From Ampelomyces quisqualis (Eukaryota; Ascomycota; Dothideomycetes; Pleosporales; Phaeosphaeriaceae), in contig JAGTXZ010000005.1 in assembly GCA_018398575.1 (NCBI GenBank), positions 2,852,001 through 2,916,000 on the forward strand: DNA of 64,000 bases, in the 5' to 3' direction. Position numbers and translations under genes: made by a program. The notes beneath the pieces were generated by a model. That model worked only from the letters and a program-made list of their open reading frames with translations. It did no database searches and was not told the origin of the DNA. Below, piece by piece: positions 40,665 through 53,756 of this stretch (positions are counted from its first letter, which is position 1; each line of letters opens with the position of its first letter).

Positions 40665-43600
40665 CACCTCTTTAGCTTAGATAATATGCAAGCTAGAATA
40701 CTTAGTTGTTAAGTATAAGGTTCTTAAGTTGCTCTTAAATCTTATTAAGTAGCGCTTTATTTGCTACCTCCTCCTAGATTACCTCTACTAGTCTAATCTA
40801 ATAGAGAAAGCTATCTTATTTGTTTACTAAGAGGGCCTTTGTAAAACTGTTAGTAATTATTTCTACTAATTAAACGTACTTTACTGCAATTTTGCTAGTA
40901 AAAATCTCTTGTCTAAGCTAGTAGTTGTAAATGTTAACATAGTAAAGCTTAGTTTAAAGTTTTAATATCTCTTTAGTAACTAGCCAAATAGTTTAGGTAT
41001 TGTTACATTAAATAGTAATTGTAGATTGTAAGAGCTTAATGTTTAGCTTATAGAGTAATTATAAAGTAAATATTACCTCTTTAGCAACTTAGGAAAAGGT
41101 AAGAAGTTTTGCCTCTATTGTTAATATAGTAACAGTATCTTGCTTACTCGCTCTCTATGCAATAAGTCTACTAAAAAGCTTAATAGTGTAGCCTTATAAG
41201 CTCTTCCTATTAAGCGTGTTGTTAGCAAAAGAGGCGTTACTAGCTACTTAAAAGTAGTTGTCTCCTCTAAGTTATAGCGCCCTAGATCTAGTATCTGCAA
41301 GGTACAGCAGGACTTAATTAGCAGCGTTTTAATATTTAGTGCTTAGGTTTAATAAGAACTAAGTAAGCTATAATATAGCAAAAGTAATGTTAGGTTACGT
41401 TATTACTGTAGCAAAGAGTAGAGATTTAATCTTTTGTTAGTATTAGTTAATCTTAAATAGAGCAGCTAGGTTGTGTTATAGCTTTAACTTAATAGGTGCT
41501 ATTAGGGTATTATACCTTCTATTAGTTTAATTAGTAAGGCAGCGTATCTTGTTAATATACGCTAACTAGAATAGTTGTATAAAACGCTAGTCTTGTTGTT
41601 AGATAACCTCTACGCCTAAGAACTATTAGAGATTGTGTCTTCTAGTTATAGTATATTTTTCCTGTAGAAGCTTAACTATATAGTCTGCTTCTTTAGTATA
41701 TTGTTTATTATACGCGACAATAATATTATCTACGTAGAAGAAGATAATAATACTATCTTTAATTATACAGCATAGCTTATACAAGATTATTATAAAGCTT
41801 AAAGCTTTAAGAGTTAATATAAACTTCCTCTACTATAGTAAGAGTAAAAAGCGCAGACTATATAGTGCCTTCTAGACTTAAAGAATTGTTCTTTTCTTCT
41901 TATAGCCTTAAGGCATCTATATGTATATTTCTTAATCTATTATTACATAAACAAACGCGTTAGTTATGTTATATTATTTAAGTTTAAGGTTATACTTAGC
42001 TGCAATAGCTATTAGTATCCTAAACAAGCAGCTTACTAATATAGCAGCGTATGTGTCCTACAATATAATATTTTGCTATTAATTGCTTTAGACAACTAAT
42101 TATGCCTTGCACTTAATAAACTAGTAATATTTATTAAGTTTGTATATATACACTTATATGCAGTCCAAAATCTATTAGCCTATTAGTTTAATTAATTTAA
42201 AAAGTACTTCTCTCTAAGAGTTTATCTGTTTGTAACTCTGTAGGTAGGCCTACTCTACTTCTTTAAATAGTTCCCCTATTAGATAAGTCTTAAGCTTAGT
42301 TTAGCAGGTTAGTAAAGGTAGAAGTTAGCTGCAATAGAGCTTTAAGCCTTTAGCAAGTATTCTTTATATTTTAGCCTTGTCTATTGTTTCCCCTCTATAC
42401 TTACTAACTCTCTTAGCTTAAGCTCTAGCTATAAAGGCTGCTGCCTATAGGATAGTTTTAGATAACTTGTGTAGTGTTATGTCTATAGATAATCTGTGTA
42501 GTATTAATTCTAAGTGTCTAGCTATTAGTCCTGCAAGTAGTACTGCTAGTAGTAGTATAGATAGCAGAGTTAGGTATTAATTCTTAATCTTCCTGCCTTA
42601 ATAGTAGCCTAGTAAGTCTACTTTGTTCTAAGGATTTGTTTAGTCCTTAGTAGGCTTGTCCTTATAGAACAAGTTAGTCTCTAGATTAATGCTTAGAGTA
42701 GGTAGTTTAATAGTCCTTACATAAGTAGCTATCTCTTTAAGAGTATTATATATAAAGTTATCTATAAGATTCTTAACTTTGCTATTAAAGATAGTTTGTT
42801 TATTAAATACTATATTACAAGTGCTAATAACTTTGCTAAGCAATAGAATCTAGATGTAATAGATGTTTAATAATTAGTATCTTATAAGGTATTTAATCTA
42901 TGCTTTAGGGTTAAGGCGTTAAAGTCTTAATATACCTCTATAAGTGTTACTACTTATTACAAAAGCTTTGCACCTGTATACTTTAAGATAAGCAAGGTTT
43001 AGTTTTTAAAGTAATGTTACTATTCTATTGTTAAAAGCAACGTATGTAAAAAAGATCTTATATAAAGTCTTCTAGTTATTAGCGTAGTTTAGTGTTTAGT
43101 TATATAGATACACTTCTACTCTTGTAATTTTAGACTATAGTTTCTAGAGTAGGTTTACATTAAGTTGTATTACGCGTAACTTTTTTTTGTTTATTCTTCC
43201 TAAGCGTTTAGCGCTACTATTTTAAGCTTAGGTATCTAGTGCTAAAGGCTTAATAATAACTTCTATTAATGCTAACTACCTCTTAACTTATAATTTAACA
43301 GTTATAATCTTATTATTAGCCTTAACAACTTTAACTGTAATATTAAAATAATTCTTAAGGAAGAGAAAGAAGATTAATAGCTGCTTAATAATAGAGCTTA
43401 CTATCCTATTATTAGTAAAGTAGAAGTCCTATTGCATTCCTAAGAATTTGTCTACAACTAGTATTTGGCTCTTCTTCTTTGTTATACTTATCTTGTAAGA
43501 GTAGAAATTAATAGCTAGTCTCTCTTCTAGTCCTTTGTAGTTAGTTTATAGAGCTTAGCTAATTTATTGTCTTAATTTAGCTCTACTGCATAAGTTGCAT

Positions 43601-46315
43601 TAGACTATAGTAACTCTCTTTACACGCACCTCTTTAGCTTACTAGACTAGGTACTTAATAGCTGCTAGTTCTAGATAGCTAAGTTGCTTATACTAGAGTA
43701 GTGTAGTTGCCTTTTATACAAGTTACTTTATTTGTAAGTTATTTATATGCGTGTAGTATATAGCTTTTAGAAACACGTCAGGAAAACACAACGTTAGCAA
43801 CATCCGCGACATTGGCGACATTGTTAGAACAGTCGACTAGACAGTTTTCAACTGTAGTCTACGGTGCCTAGCTACCCCTATTTGTTTTGGCCGCCTAATT
43901 AGACAAAAACGCCCAAATTGATCCACCTGATCCACTGGACTCACCTGCCCCACCCGCGCGATTACGTAATTATTCTAAAAACCTAAAATATAGAGCTTAA
44001 TTCCCTCTTTACAACGCACTATTCAGAATTTTTATAGCTGCTCTAGTTGCTAAGATGCACGGCAGTAAAGTTTGTAACTTTTAAATGTTCTTTGCCAAGG
44101 CTTGTTTTCGCTAAAGCTCTAGCACTTTAACTAAATAATATATTATATTTTTTTTTAAAGAAATAGTAACTAAAGTGTAGATTTTACTCTAGGACTATTT
44201 TATTTTAATATATTATAGTGTGGGCGTTGAGATCTACTGTGTTAAACGTACTTTAAAGTTTTTTTAAAAAAGTTTATAACTTCAACGCGCTATATCTTAA
44301 TAACTAGAGTAGCTAAAAAAAATCTAAATAGTGCATTTTAAAGAGGGAATTCCGCTCTATATTTTGTATTTTTAGGTTACTTACGTAATTATAAAAATAC
44401 AGCAATACAGTCACGTGAGTAAAATTAGCAACATTAGCAACACTAGCGACACTAGCAACACTAGCAACACTGTTAGGTCGCTAGCGACTCACTAGCGACT
44501 CGCTAGCGACTAGAAGTGAGTAGGGCAACTTTGGCAAATTGTCTGGTAGACAGTATTGCTGTTAGGCCGCCGCGGGTCGCAGCGATCAGGCCGATCAGAT
44601 CAATCTTAAATTTTCCTAACGCACGTTGTGTTTAATTACCTATTAGCTATATATTTTACTAAGGTTCCTAATAATTATACTATCTTAGTACCTTAGTGTA
44701 GTTAGGTCTTCTTTTGTTTCCTACTAAATTCCTATCTGTCTAAGTAGTTAGAAGAAGACTAGGTTATAGTGTATATTAGGGCAGATAGCTACGTTATACA
44801 GTACTAGTTTAGTTTCTCCTATCTAATATCTTATAATTAGATTAATGCTGCTGTATCTCTTAATCTATATTCTTATATTACTAGCCTATATAAAGTCTCT
44901 ATATAAGGGTAGTTAGAAGTTACGTATATAATTAGGATTGTTTGTAATATAGTATATTATGCTAGAGTTAAGAATAAATAAGAACTTAAGTAAATAATTA
45001 CTAAAGGACGCGCAGAATAATGCAGTAATAAAGGTAGCAGCAATAATTATAATTTACTAGCCTTTAAGTTATTCTCTCTTAATTATCTCTAGCGTTAGTG
45101 TGTGTAACTACTTTGTTATAGTAGGCGTTTTAGACTACAGTTAGCCCTGCCCTTATAGTATGCCTAGAAACGTAGTATTATGCTTACGTTTGTATTTAAT
45201 AAGCTTTTTTATAGCTTTATTTAGCTTCTACCAATTAGAGGCTTAATTAGGATTTAGGTAGTAACACTCCTTAAGTCTGTAACATTAGAAGCAAGCAGGG
45301 TATTTTGTGCCTTTAGCTTTAGCAGGCTTATAATCTAATAGCTACTTTAACCTAGTAGTTTTCTTACTAGTTAGTTGTTGTTAACAGAGTCTTCTCTAGT
45401 TCTTAGATAGCGCGCTTTTTGCATATTAGGCGTCCCCTTTAGTGCTCTAGTTAGATTTACTACTAGTAAGAAATAATACGTTATTAACTATATATACAGC
45501 CTTATGTTTCTTTAATCTAAGAAGATAATTTACTATTATATATTCTTAAAAGTGTTTTATTATCTCTTTCCTAGTTATACTAGCTGTTAATCTACTATTA
45601 TTCTAAAAGTTTATAGACTATATAGGCGCAACTTTGTTTACAGTATATAGAAAGTCTTTTGTAATTACGTTAATTTATATTAACTTAGTAACTTTATACG
45701 TTTCTGCTTTAGTTACTACTTAATTATATTTAGATAACTAGGTGTCTTAGTTTATTACGCTCCTTATTAGCTTAAGGGAAGCCTAGTAGCAATTGTAGGC
45801 TTATTCTTATTTAATTTGTTTGTTAACACTAACTATTAATTTTAGATTAGTAATCTACTAGTATAGTAGTTACTCTAGTAGGCAGCACGTTTAGAGTAGG
45901 TACAGAGAGATAGTTAACTAGATAAACGCAACAATTTGTTAGAGGCTTAATTGTTCCTTCTTAAAATTATAGCAATCTTCTTTGTATTGTTTAATAAGTA
46001 TCTTATAGTACTCTAAGTCTTCCTTAAGTGCTTTCTAGCCTGCTAGTGTTAGGTTAAATTGTTATATTAGTACGTTAACGTTTACTGCTGTTGTATAGTT
46101 AGCAATAATAGGTACTCTTATTAGTGCAGGTTTGTTTAGCAATAGCTCTACTAAGTTTAGGCTAATCTTATCTTATATAGTGTATATAAGGCAGCGCGCT
46201 TGTAACTGCGCAATCTATCTAGTGTAGTTAGTTTAATTCTATAAGGTAACTATTAGGTCTTGTTAGTGTTAGTGCGTTATAATATTACTTTGTAGAGGCA
46301 GTAAGACTCTTAATT
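40665..46315 (-). pseudogene. Copia-2 gag-pol (RIP-inactivated, interrupted by element C)
   Basis: Minus-strand relic parallel to Copia-1: RT box YVDNIIVAY near 41,715-41,740 (second Asp lost), integrase-RT linker still open at 42,640-42,843 and almost identical to Copia-1, gag zinc motif near 45,300. It is interrupted in the pol region at 43,777-44,620. Many TAG/TAA stops. Confidence 0.85.
43777..44620 (+). mobile_element. TIR/foldback element, copy C (844 bp)
   Basis: GTCAGGAAAACACAACG at the left and AAATTTTCCTAAC at the right; same orientation as copy A. Copia-1 supplies the empty site (around 22,463-22,475): its AGACACGTTATG becomes AAACAC-[element]-GCACGTTGTG here, which suggests a short duplication containing CAC; its exact length cannot be fixed. 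GC-rich ends and GCGACACTAGC-like repeats (about 44,430-44,510) are kept, so this copy is relatively young. Confidence 0.82.
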
Positions 46316-46537
46316 GTTAGATTAAATAGGTTTAGTAGATAAATCTAAGTTAAAGTGTAATAACTTGATTTTTTTTTATTGTTGTCTTCTACTAGTGCCT
46401 GCGCCCTCTATGTTTAGATAGCTAGTACAGCGCTATATTTGGGTAGCAAATTAGTAGTTACTAGGTCTTGCTTAAGCTACCTAGTAACTCCTAGTTAGCC
46501 TATGCAACTAATCCTCTAATACGCGATATATCTAACA
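46316..46537 (-). repeat. Copia-2 right LTR (5' LTR in coding orientation)
   Basis: 222 bases, TGTTAGATTAAATAGG...ATCTAACA, followed by the AATAT duplication. Shares the T-run with the left LTR. Confidence 0.88.
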
Positions 46538-46542
46538 AATAT

Positions 46543-47340
46543 AATATATAATAACTTATATAGAGTACTATCTATATATACGTATGTAAAGTATTAAGTA
46601 AAGTAAAAGATATTTTACTAGAAGAGTATAAATATATAGATAAACTTACACTAGAATATCTTTATAAGGTAGATAAATAGCTATAGTTTAAGAACTATAG
46701 AGGTAGCTAGAGCATTATAGTAGAAGACATATAGAAAGAATTTTTAATACAGGCTTATAATACTATAATTAAAGGTAATATACTTAACGTAATTGCCTTA
46801 ACTAAAGAGAAATAGTAACTAGAACTAGATAAGTGTAATAGGTTAGTGTAATAGTATAAAGAAGAAATAGAGTATTATTAAGTAGTTATAAATAGCAGGC
46901 GTAGCAAATATTATAATAACTTAATATGCTTTTACTAGTATAACGCGTAGATACTATTAGGTTAGTCTTAATATAACGCAATAGTGCAGACTACTATAGT
47001 AGATAGTGTAGTACTAGCAGACACAGTATATAATTCTAATATAACTAACTAGTAAGATAGTTACTACTCTATAAGTAGTAGTAGTAGTTACAGCTGTCTA
47101 TATATAGAGCGCGTTGTGTACCTACTAACCTATACTTTATAGAACGTTAAGCCTAGTAGCTGCGTCTAGGCTAGTCTCTTTTTAAAGAAGCGTAATTTAA
47201 TATACTATACTTAATTAAAAAGCCTATATAACTAGACAAGAAGAACTAGCTTAGTTAGCCTACGCTACAAGAGTGTAAATACATAGATAGCTAGCTATAG
47301 TATATAGTTCTACTAGTGCTGTAGTACTTAACAGTTCTTA
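46543..47340 (+). pseudogene. Continuation of the unidentified relic beyond Copia-2
   Basis: A plus-strand frame with only TAG/TAA interruptions runs from about 46,567 to 47,130 (KVLSKVKDILLEEYKYIDKL, later a Ser-run and CLYIERVVYL). It is rich in Lys/Glu/Leu and looks like the C-terminal half of a large protein, probably that of 37,257-40,441. Family not recognised. Confidence 0.42.
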
Positions 47341-47344
47341 ACTG

Positions 47345-47564
47345 TTAAATCTAGTAATACTAGCAACACTAGTAACACTAGCAACACTAGTAATATAGGT
47401 AATATAAGTAATATAAGTAACTTACTATTAGGTTACTGTTAGGTTACTAGCAACTAGAAGTAAGTAGAGCAACTTTAGCAAATTATCTAGTAGACAGTAT
47501 TGCTGTTAGGCAGCTATAGGTTACTGCGACTAGGCTAACTAAACAAATCTTAATTTTTCCTGAC
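47345..47564 (+). mobile_element. TIR/foldback element fragment D (right part)
   Basis: Matches the right third of copies A and C, including the CTAGTAGACAGTATTGCTGT stretch, and ends TTTTTCCTGAC at 47,564. The left part is missing. RIP-mutated. Confidence 0.7.
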
Positions 47565-47829
47565 GTATATATATAGATGTAACGCAAAATTAATTTAAAG
47601 TGTAAAAATAGTGTAGATTTGTAGCAAAACTTAAACTACGTAATAGCGCTATTAAAAGGATTGCCTTAGACTTAAATTATAGTTAGGCACAGTTAAAGGC
47701 AGGCTACTAACTAGTAATATAGTTGTGTAGACAGTGTAAAGCTATATTAAATATAAGAACTATAAACTATTTTATAAAAGGGTTCTACAAACTAAGCTAC
47801 TAATAATAGTATGCTAGGCATTGCTGTTG
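47565..47829. other. AT-rich spacer between two TIR element fragments
   Basis: No gene or repeat recognised. RIP-type composition. Confidence 0.5.
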
Positions 47830-47938
47830 TTGCTTAGCACAGCAGAGCACAGTTAAGAACTGTCTAGTAGCTAGCAGTACAGTTGTGTTGATAGTGTCGC
47901 GGATGTCGCCAACTCTAACAACGTTGAATTTTCCTGAC
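47830..47938 (-). mobile_element. TIR/foldback element fragment E (left end, inverted)
   Basis: Matches the left end of copy A in reverse (CAGTTAAGAACTGTCTAG, then TCGCGGATGTCGCCAACTC, ending TTTTCCTGAC at 47,938). The element end coincides with the switch from AT-rich to GC-balanced sequence. Confidence 0.68.
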
Positions 47939-48599
47939 GGGCAGCTAAACGCGTCTTACGCGTATAGGAGCTAGGGTGGCGCCGCAGTGGCGCACACGCG
48001 TTACAGGCGAGTCGATAGCTTCCCGTCGTGACATTCTTACACCAACACTATCTATGTATAATAAACATTATAGTAGTATAAAGAGGCTTTGTTGCTAGAA
48101 ATTTAAATGACAAAGCCTTTATGACATTTCTAATACAATAGATCTTACTAGTAGATTGGTATCTTTTGCTTTTCCTAATAAGAAAAGTGAGTATTGTTAT
48201 TAGGAGATGAGACCTATACACTACATGGGGACAGAGCGGCTATGAGCAACAAGTAGATTGGATTCGCGCGCCAAGCGCGAACTATTGTAGAGTAGCCCAA
48301 GGGCTGAGAAAACGAGCTCGTTTGTACCTAGTACGCGAAGAATGAGTATATGCACTACACGTAGATTGCGAGAGGTAATGTAAGACAAACTGAATGCGAA
48401 CACGAGTGAAATAAATGATTTTGGACTGTATTATGTAGGTAGGTAGATATGGAGGTGGGTATATAGGAAGACATGTTGATTGGTACGCGTGTACATGAGA
48501 AAACTATGGGGCGGTCAGGCTTGTACATGGTAAGGGAAACTTGATCCAGCGAAATTCAATTCACCTTGAGACAACAAGACTGATGCTACGTAGAATATC
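47939..48599. other. Isochore border and 3' region of the hexose transporter
   Basis: GC content rises abruptly after 47,938. No gene is supported. The segment next to 48,600 probably holds the transporter 3' UTR (minus strand); I saw no clear polyadenylation signal. Confidence 0.55.
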
Positions 48600-50456
48600 C
48601 TAGTGAACGGATGCGGTGCGCTGGTTCTTCTCAGTGTTGAGAACAATCGAGCCATTCCTCTCCTGGTGGGTGGCGCCACCCTTGGCAAGGCTGGACTCAA
48701 CAAAGGTGTGGGTTGGCTTCCACTTGGCGGATGTCCTTGGAGTGGTCTCGGCCATCATCTGATCGACCTGCTCGAGAGACAAACCCTTGGTCTCGGGGAC
48801 CAGGAAGTAAGTGTACACGAAAGCGATGGTGCAAAGACCACCCCAGACGAAGAAAACAGACGAGCGAAGATTACCCTCATCAGTACCGACCATGTAGGGG
48901 GTAATGACAGCGATGATGGTGTTCCAAAGCCAGTTTGAGGCGGTAGAGAGCGCAACACCTCGGGAGCGGATTGGTAGAGGGAAGACCTCACCAATGAGGA
49001 CCCAGGCACCAGGACCCCAGGTAGTGGCGAAGAAGAAGATGAAGATGGCAATGAATGCGATTTGGGCATTGACGGCAGAAATATTGTTGGCGCGGGTGGT
49101 TCCATCGGCAAGCGTGGTGGAGTTGTTGAAGCCCTGAGTAACGCCGATGATGGCAACCAAGAATTGACAGATCAACATGCCGAGGGCACCAAAGAGCAAG
49201 AGGGTGCGACGACCGAACTTCTCCATTCCGTAAAAAGAGAGGGGGGTGGAACAGACGTTGACCAAGGTGAAAACCAGCGAGATCAAGAAGGTGTTGCTGA
49301 TGGCACCGGTCGACTGGAGGAAGGGCGTGGAGTAGTAGAAGATGAAGTTGACACCAGTCCACTGCTGCATCATTTGGAGAGAGGTACCGAGGATCGTCTT
49401 GCGCAAGTTGGAGTTGGACTGGAAGAGGGAGCCCTTGAAGCAGTTGGCCCAGCCGGCAAACCAGCCACCAGCTGGAATCAGCTCGCGCTCGTACTCTTCG
49501 TTGGCGATAATCTCAGCAAGCTCAAACTCAACCATGCCGCGAAGTTCGGCAGAGGCGGGATCGGTGGGGTGAACGCCACGGATCTTCATCAAGGCCTTCT
49601 TGGCCTGCTCGGTGCGGCCACGCTTGATGAAGTAACGAGGCGAGTCGGGAAGGCATGCAATACCACCTCCGAGAATCAGACCCCAGGCGAACTGGATACC
49701 GATGGGAATGCGGTATTCGCCAGTATCGCCACGACCCTGAACGCCGTAGTTGACACAGGCAGCGAGGAGGAGACCGATGGTGATGCAGAATTGGTAACCG
49801 GACACGAGCGCGCCACGGACCTTCTTGGGGCAGATCTCAGACATGTAGAGGATGACAATGGCAGACTCGAAACCGACGCCAACACCAGCGATAGCACGGC
49901 CGGCGACAAGAAGGTCACGGCCACTAGCAGCCATCTGCAAGACAACACCTAATGCGGGGTTAGCGATGGATCGACTTGACTACCCAGAACCTTCTTACCG
50001 ATGATATAGATCAAGCAGCCGAGAACAATGGTCCACTTGCGGCCGATCATGTCGGCAAGATCACCAGCCATGATGGCACCAAAGAAGGTGCCCGCGGAGA
50101 GGATAGAGACGATGAGCGAGGTGTTGCTAGAGCTGATCTTGCAAACGCCACCGGGAGTGGCGAGGCCCTGGGGACAGATGGGACCCTCGACCTCCTCGAT
50201 GAAGAGAGGCGAGTTGAGCACACCGTTGACGTATCCAGAATCATAACCTGTGAAGAAGGCAGTCGGTCAGTGTGCGCTACTAGCAAAATGGGTAGCCAAC
50301 AGCAGACATACCGAAGAAGATTCCGCCGAAAGAGGCAAAAGCGCAGAGGAGGTAGGCCTTCCAGGTGACGGGGCATTCAGTCATGTTGACATCAGTGGTA
50401 GCTTGGATGCCCTTGGGGTGGGCAGCCTCGTCGACGGTGTCGTGGGTAGTGCTCAT
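48600..50456 (-). CDS. MFS hexose transporter (sugar porter family)
   Basis: Plasma-membrane sugar/H+ symporter of the major facilitator superfamily, 580 residues, usual length for fungal hexose transporters. Three exons: 50456-50312, 50247-49999, 49948-48600. Introns begin GTATGT and GTAAGA and end CACAG and ATTAG. Sugar-porter signatures in order: GYDSGYVNGV in helix 1, GRKWT after helix 2 (about residue 117), RAIAGVGVGFES and SEICPKKVRG, PDSPRY before the central loop, QQWTGVNFIFYYSTPFL in helix 7, GRR, and VPETKGLSLEQVD after helix 12. Twelve hydrophobic segments fit the fold. The cytoplasmic C-tail is short and Ser/Thr/Lys-rich. ATG 50,456 is in frame with an N-terminus typical of the family. 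Substrate specificity (glucose or another hexose) cannot be read from sequence. Confidence 0.95.
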
Positions 50457-52153
50457 GTTGGCGGCGGCGCTGTGCAGCAGTGAAGCAGAAACTCGGGCGT
50501 CGCAAGGATGAAGAGCAGATTCAGCTCGTAGAGGTTGGGGGTCGGGTCAATTAATAACAAAGCCGGGGATTTGACGTCGGGGGGCCAAGAGCTGCAAGCG
50601 TATCGTGCAAGTGCGCAAAGACGGTAGCGCGACTAGGTGACGAGGGTCCGCGGTGCTGGATTGGGTGTGTCAGAGGAACCTAGGCAGCACTACCGAGTAA
50701 GCAGCAATGGCTCATGTACTGCGCGTGTGTCTGGAACCGAGATGGTGGGGTTTGCTCGTGCAAATTCTGTCGCGCTCACCAGACTGTCCGTCCACGGTTG
50801 CAGTGGTGGCGCGCGCACTGCCAGACGCAGCCAGATCAGCAGTTCTGTAAGCTACTGCGGCCGGCTGCTGATTGGCCGCAGCCCGGCACGGGAGCGCGCC
50901 ACCGGCGACATGCAATCATGGTCATAATGGAATGGTGACACTGGGGGCGCGAGCGGCGTGCCTCTTTGCTCTCCATGTTCAGACCTCCGCCTCGAGTCTC
51001 CGCGATTGATCGGACAAGTGTCGGTCCGGCATGCACGACGTCGGTCTAGACGACATTAGGGTATTGGTGCCGGTGGCCGCCCCAGACGTGCGCCGTGCCC
51101 TCCACCCGACTCCACCAGACTCCGCTCTTGGTGCCGGTGCAGTGTGAATGGCCCTGGTAGCGTCGGTGCGGGTCATGTTCGGCTGGGCGAGCGAGCATCA
51201 GCTGCCTAGAGATGGGCTCTTATGATACAGTATCGGATACAGTTACGATACGATACAGAATATACAGCCTTGAGATATTTGGTTACAAGCGGATGTATCC
51301 GACAGGGGGTGCACAGACAGATACATGGGTAGCATGTGACCCTAACCTATCTAGAGGGGGCAAGCTTATCTGTTTATAGTAAGTGTTACGATACATTGTA
51401 TCGCATCGCTTTAGTATGGTATGCGATACGATACGGAACACACAAGATTTTGGGCTCGCTCTACGGAGTACTGGCAGCTGACTTGGATGACGCGTGCAGC
51501 CCCTGCGACGGCACGTGCCCAGCGGCTGTGCCAATAATGAGCATGTCCGCACAGGCCCGCTGCACGGCCAGACTGTGCCGACAGAGTGCAGGCAACGCTG
51601 GTCCCACGCCGCCGACCTCGAACATGTGAGTTGACATGGAACCAGCAAGGTCTAGAGCACTCAAGCTCAATTGCGAAGCTTGTGTTGGACACCTGGCATC
51701 GAGGTGTTTGCACCTCACTCCGCCACGCTAAAAATGAGGTGTATCCTGGGCATGGAGTCCCCACAAAACCGAGCATGAGCTCCAAGACATGACTCGGGTA
51801 CGACGCTAACTAGTACAACCTGACTCGACTGTACCAATACGTCACCCACCCGTCAACCTCCCGTCTTCGACATTGCACTTGTTCTGCGCCGCAATGGCCT
51901 GCTTCTTCAGCTTTGGACATGGAACCTCCACTACAACTTGTTGTGCCTGCTGCTCGTTGCGTACATCTCGGTTTGGCTGATGCCGACGACAGGTCGATTT
52001 CTTGCATCGATAACATGATCAGTCAATCGACGTCTTTCTACACTGCTCACAAGACAGCATATAGTACATTCTTTGCCAATCGACCGGGACCCGAGGTTTG
52101 GTCCAACATTCGCTCACCATTGTCCCTCCCATGAGTCCCATCCCACATCTCAC
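50457..52153. other. Intergenic region between transporter and PEX11-like gene
   Basis: GC-balanced sequence. The part next to 50,457 must hold the transporter promoter (minus strand). A cluster of GATAC/CGATAC motifs, partly palindromic, lies at about 51,225-51,440. Open frames here overlap on both strands and have no family signature or intron logic, so none is annotated. Confidence 0.55.
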
Positions 52154-53152
52154 CTAAGCCGTACTCGCCCACAGCGCCTTGACTCTCGTGCTCCCCGCCA
52201 CCATTCCACACACGCCCATCCACCCCAGATTCCATCCAGGCACACCACCCGTTGCATCTGAAAAGTGCAGCGCCATCGGCAACCACGCACCCGCAATCAT
52301 AACATCGGTCCACCATCTCCTATCAAACTTGGCATCTTCTTCGTCCTGGTACTCGGCCACGGCGCGCCCATCAGCTCGCATCTGCGACCTCACCGAACGC
52401 CGCTTGTTCTCCAATTGCCACTCGCGGCCCAGGCGCAGGACGTCGCACGACACGCCGCCCAGCCATGCGCGGTACGCCCAGAGATACAGGCGCGCTGTCT
52501 TGGGGTCGCCGCGGTTGAAGCGCGCAACGAACGCGGGCGACACGACGCCCGAGTCGGCGAGCAGGGACAGGTTCTCGAGCGCTTGGTAGGTAAAGTAGCT
52601 GCTCGCCTGGAGGAGTGCGATGCGGTGCAGCACGGGGTCAGCGCCGGGCTTGGGGCCCATGATGAGCGTGCGCAGCCATGCATAGAGGGGGAATAGGCCG
52701 AAGAGGCGCAGTGTTGTGCGCGCCTTGGAGACCAGGACTGCGAGGGCGGCCACGGGCGGCACGGCCCCGGCATTGCTTACCAGCGTTGTTGCTGGGATTT
52801 TCGCATCGTCGCAGGCAGGGCGAATGACTGCGAGGAGTCTGGTTGCGAGGGAGGAGAAGGCGGAGGATTTGGACTGCAGGTAGGCGAGGATGTAGAGGGA
52901 GTAGTTGAAGGTGGAGAGGAACGCCGAGAGGCCGCCTGGCGATGCGAGGAGTCTGAACGCGACGATTAGTGTATAGCCATTGTTGTGCATGTAGATATAG
53001 ACTCACTTGTTCAATCGCAGTATCGTCCTGTCCACCTTCTTCAACCCATCCAGTGCACTACCCGCCGAAATGTCAATGTCCCTGGGGTCAGCGGGCGGCG
53101 CTGCTTCGGCTATCTTGTCAACAGCAGCTTTGGCGTCTCGGACCGACGACAT
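52154..53152 (-). CDS. PEX11-family peroxisomal membrane protein
   Basis: 314 residues from two exons (53152-53007 and 52952-52154; intron GTGAGT...TTCAG, 54 bases). The split exon 1 product gives MSSVRDAKAAVDKIAEA... and joins as GLKKVDRTILRLNK/LLASPGGLSAF, the N-terminal amphipathic region of PEX11-type proteins. Family members act at the peroxisome membrane in elongation and proliferation. Visible: helical, moderately hydrophobic stretches (NYSLYILAYL, LRLFGLFPLYAWLRTL, a C-terminal segment near MIAGAWLPMALHF) and a charged loop (RRSVRSQMRADGR, EYQDEEDAKFDRRWW). The paralogue is uncertain; it looks more like the PEX11C/GIM5-type than classical PEX11. Without exon 1 the reading frame would start at an in-intron codon, so exon 1 is needed. 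Divergently oriented relative to the gene at 53,757. Confidence 0.8.
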
Positions 53153-53479
53153 GATGGGACTCAAGAATGTATCACTTGTTGATGATTGGGTCTGGGAAAG
53201 CTGGCGGGCAAGTTTGGGTCAAGTACGAATAAAGGCAAGTGACGCGATCACGGCTATCCTTCTCCACATGCGTGGGCTTCCCGTGTCCCTGGGGTGATGT
53301 GCGGGATCTGAGCCGAGGCATCCGAGGCCGCTAGTCGGCCCTTCTATCACAGCCGGACGGATGAACAGTCCTGCTTGACCATCACGACAACTACCTTGGT
53401 ACTTCATACCTTGGGCTGTGGTATCTTAAATGTTTCGTACACTGGAGATTGTCAAACAATGTCCGACCACACATGTCAG
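53153..53479. other. Promoter-side spacer of the PEX11-like gene
   Basis: Shared upstream region of two divergent genes (PEX11-like on minus, 207-residue gene on plus). No other gene is supported. Confidence 0.5.
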
Positions 53480-53661
53480 CATTCACAATGAAGCATTCAC
53501 AATACAGCTTTCACAATGAAGCAGTCACAATAAAGCATTCACAATGAAGCAGTCACAATAAAGCATTCACAACAAAGCATTCACAATAAAGCATTCACAA
53601 TAAAGCATTCACAATAAATCATTCACAATAAAGCATTCACAATAAAGCCTTCACAATGACG
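53480..53661 (+). repeat. 14-bp tandem repeat, 13 units in perfect register
   Basis: Consensus CATTCACAATAAAG, thirteen consecutive 14-base units (182 bases) without any indel. Units vary only by substitutions (ATAAAG/ATGAAG, CATT/CAGT/CCTT/CTTT). The array ends 95 bases before the ATG at 53,757, so it lies in the promoter or 5' leader of that gene. Confidence 0.93.
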
Positions 53662-53756
53662 CAACTCTCTCTCTTCATATACTCTTCACCCACCAACATC
53701 AACTTTAACATCAAACCAACTACAACATCTAACTTCAAGTCACAAGTCATTACATC

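Larger units (their letters stand above)
40442..46537 (-). mobile_element. Copia-2: full-length Ty1/Copia element with target duplication
   Basis: LTRs at 40,442-40,664 and 46,316-46,537, flanked by AATAT on both sides (40,437-40,441 and 46,538-46,542). Subtracting the 844-base TIR element C leaves about 5.25 kb, the size of Copia-1 without its insert. Same family and orientation as Copia-1. The first LTR base pair reads TA instead of TG, a RIP-type change. Confidence 0.92.
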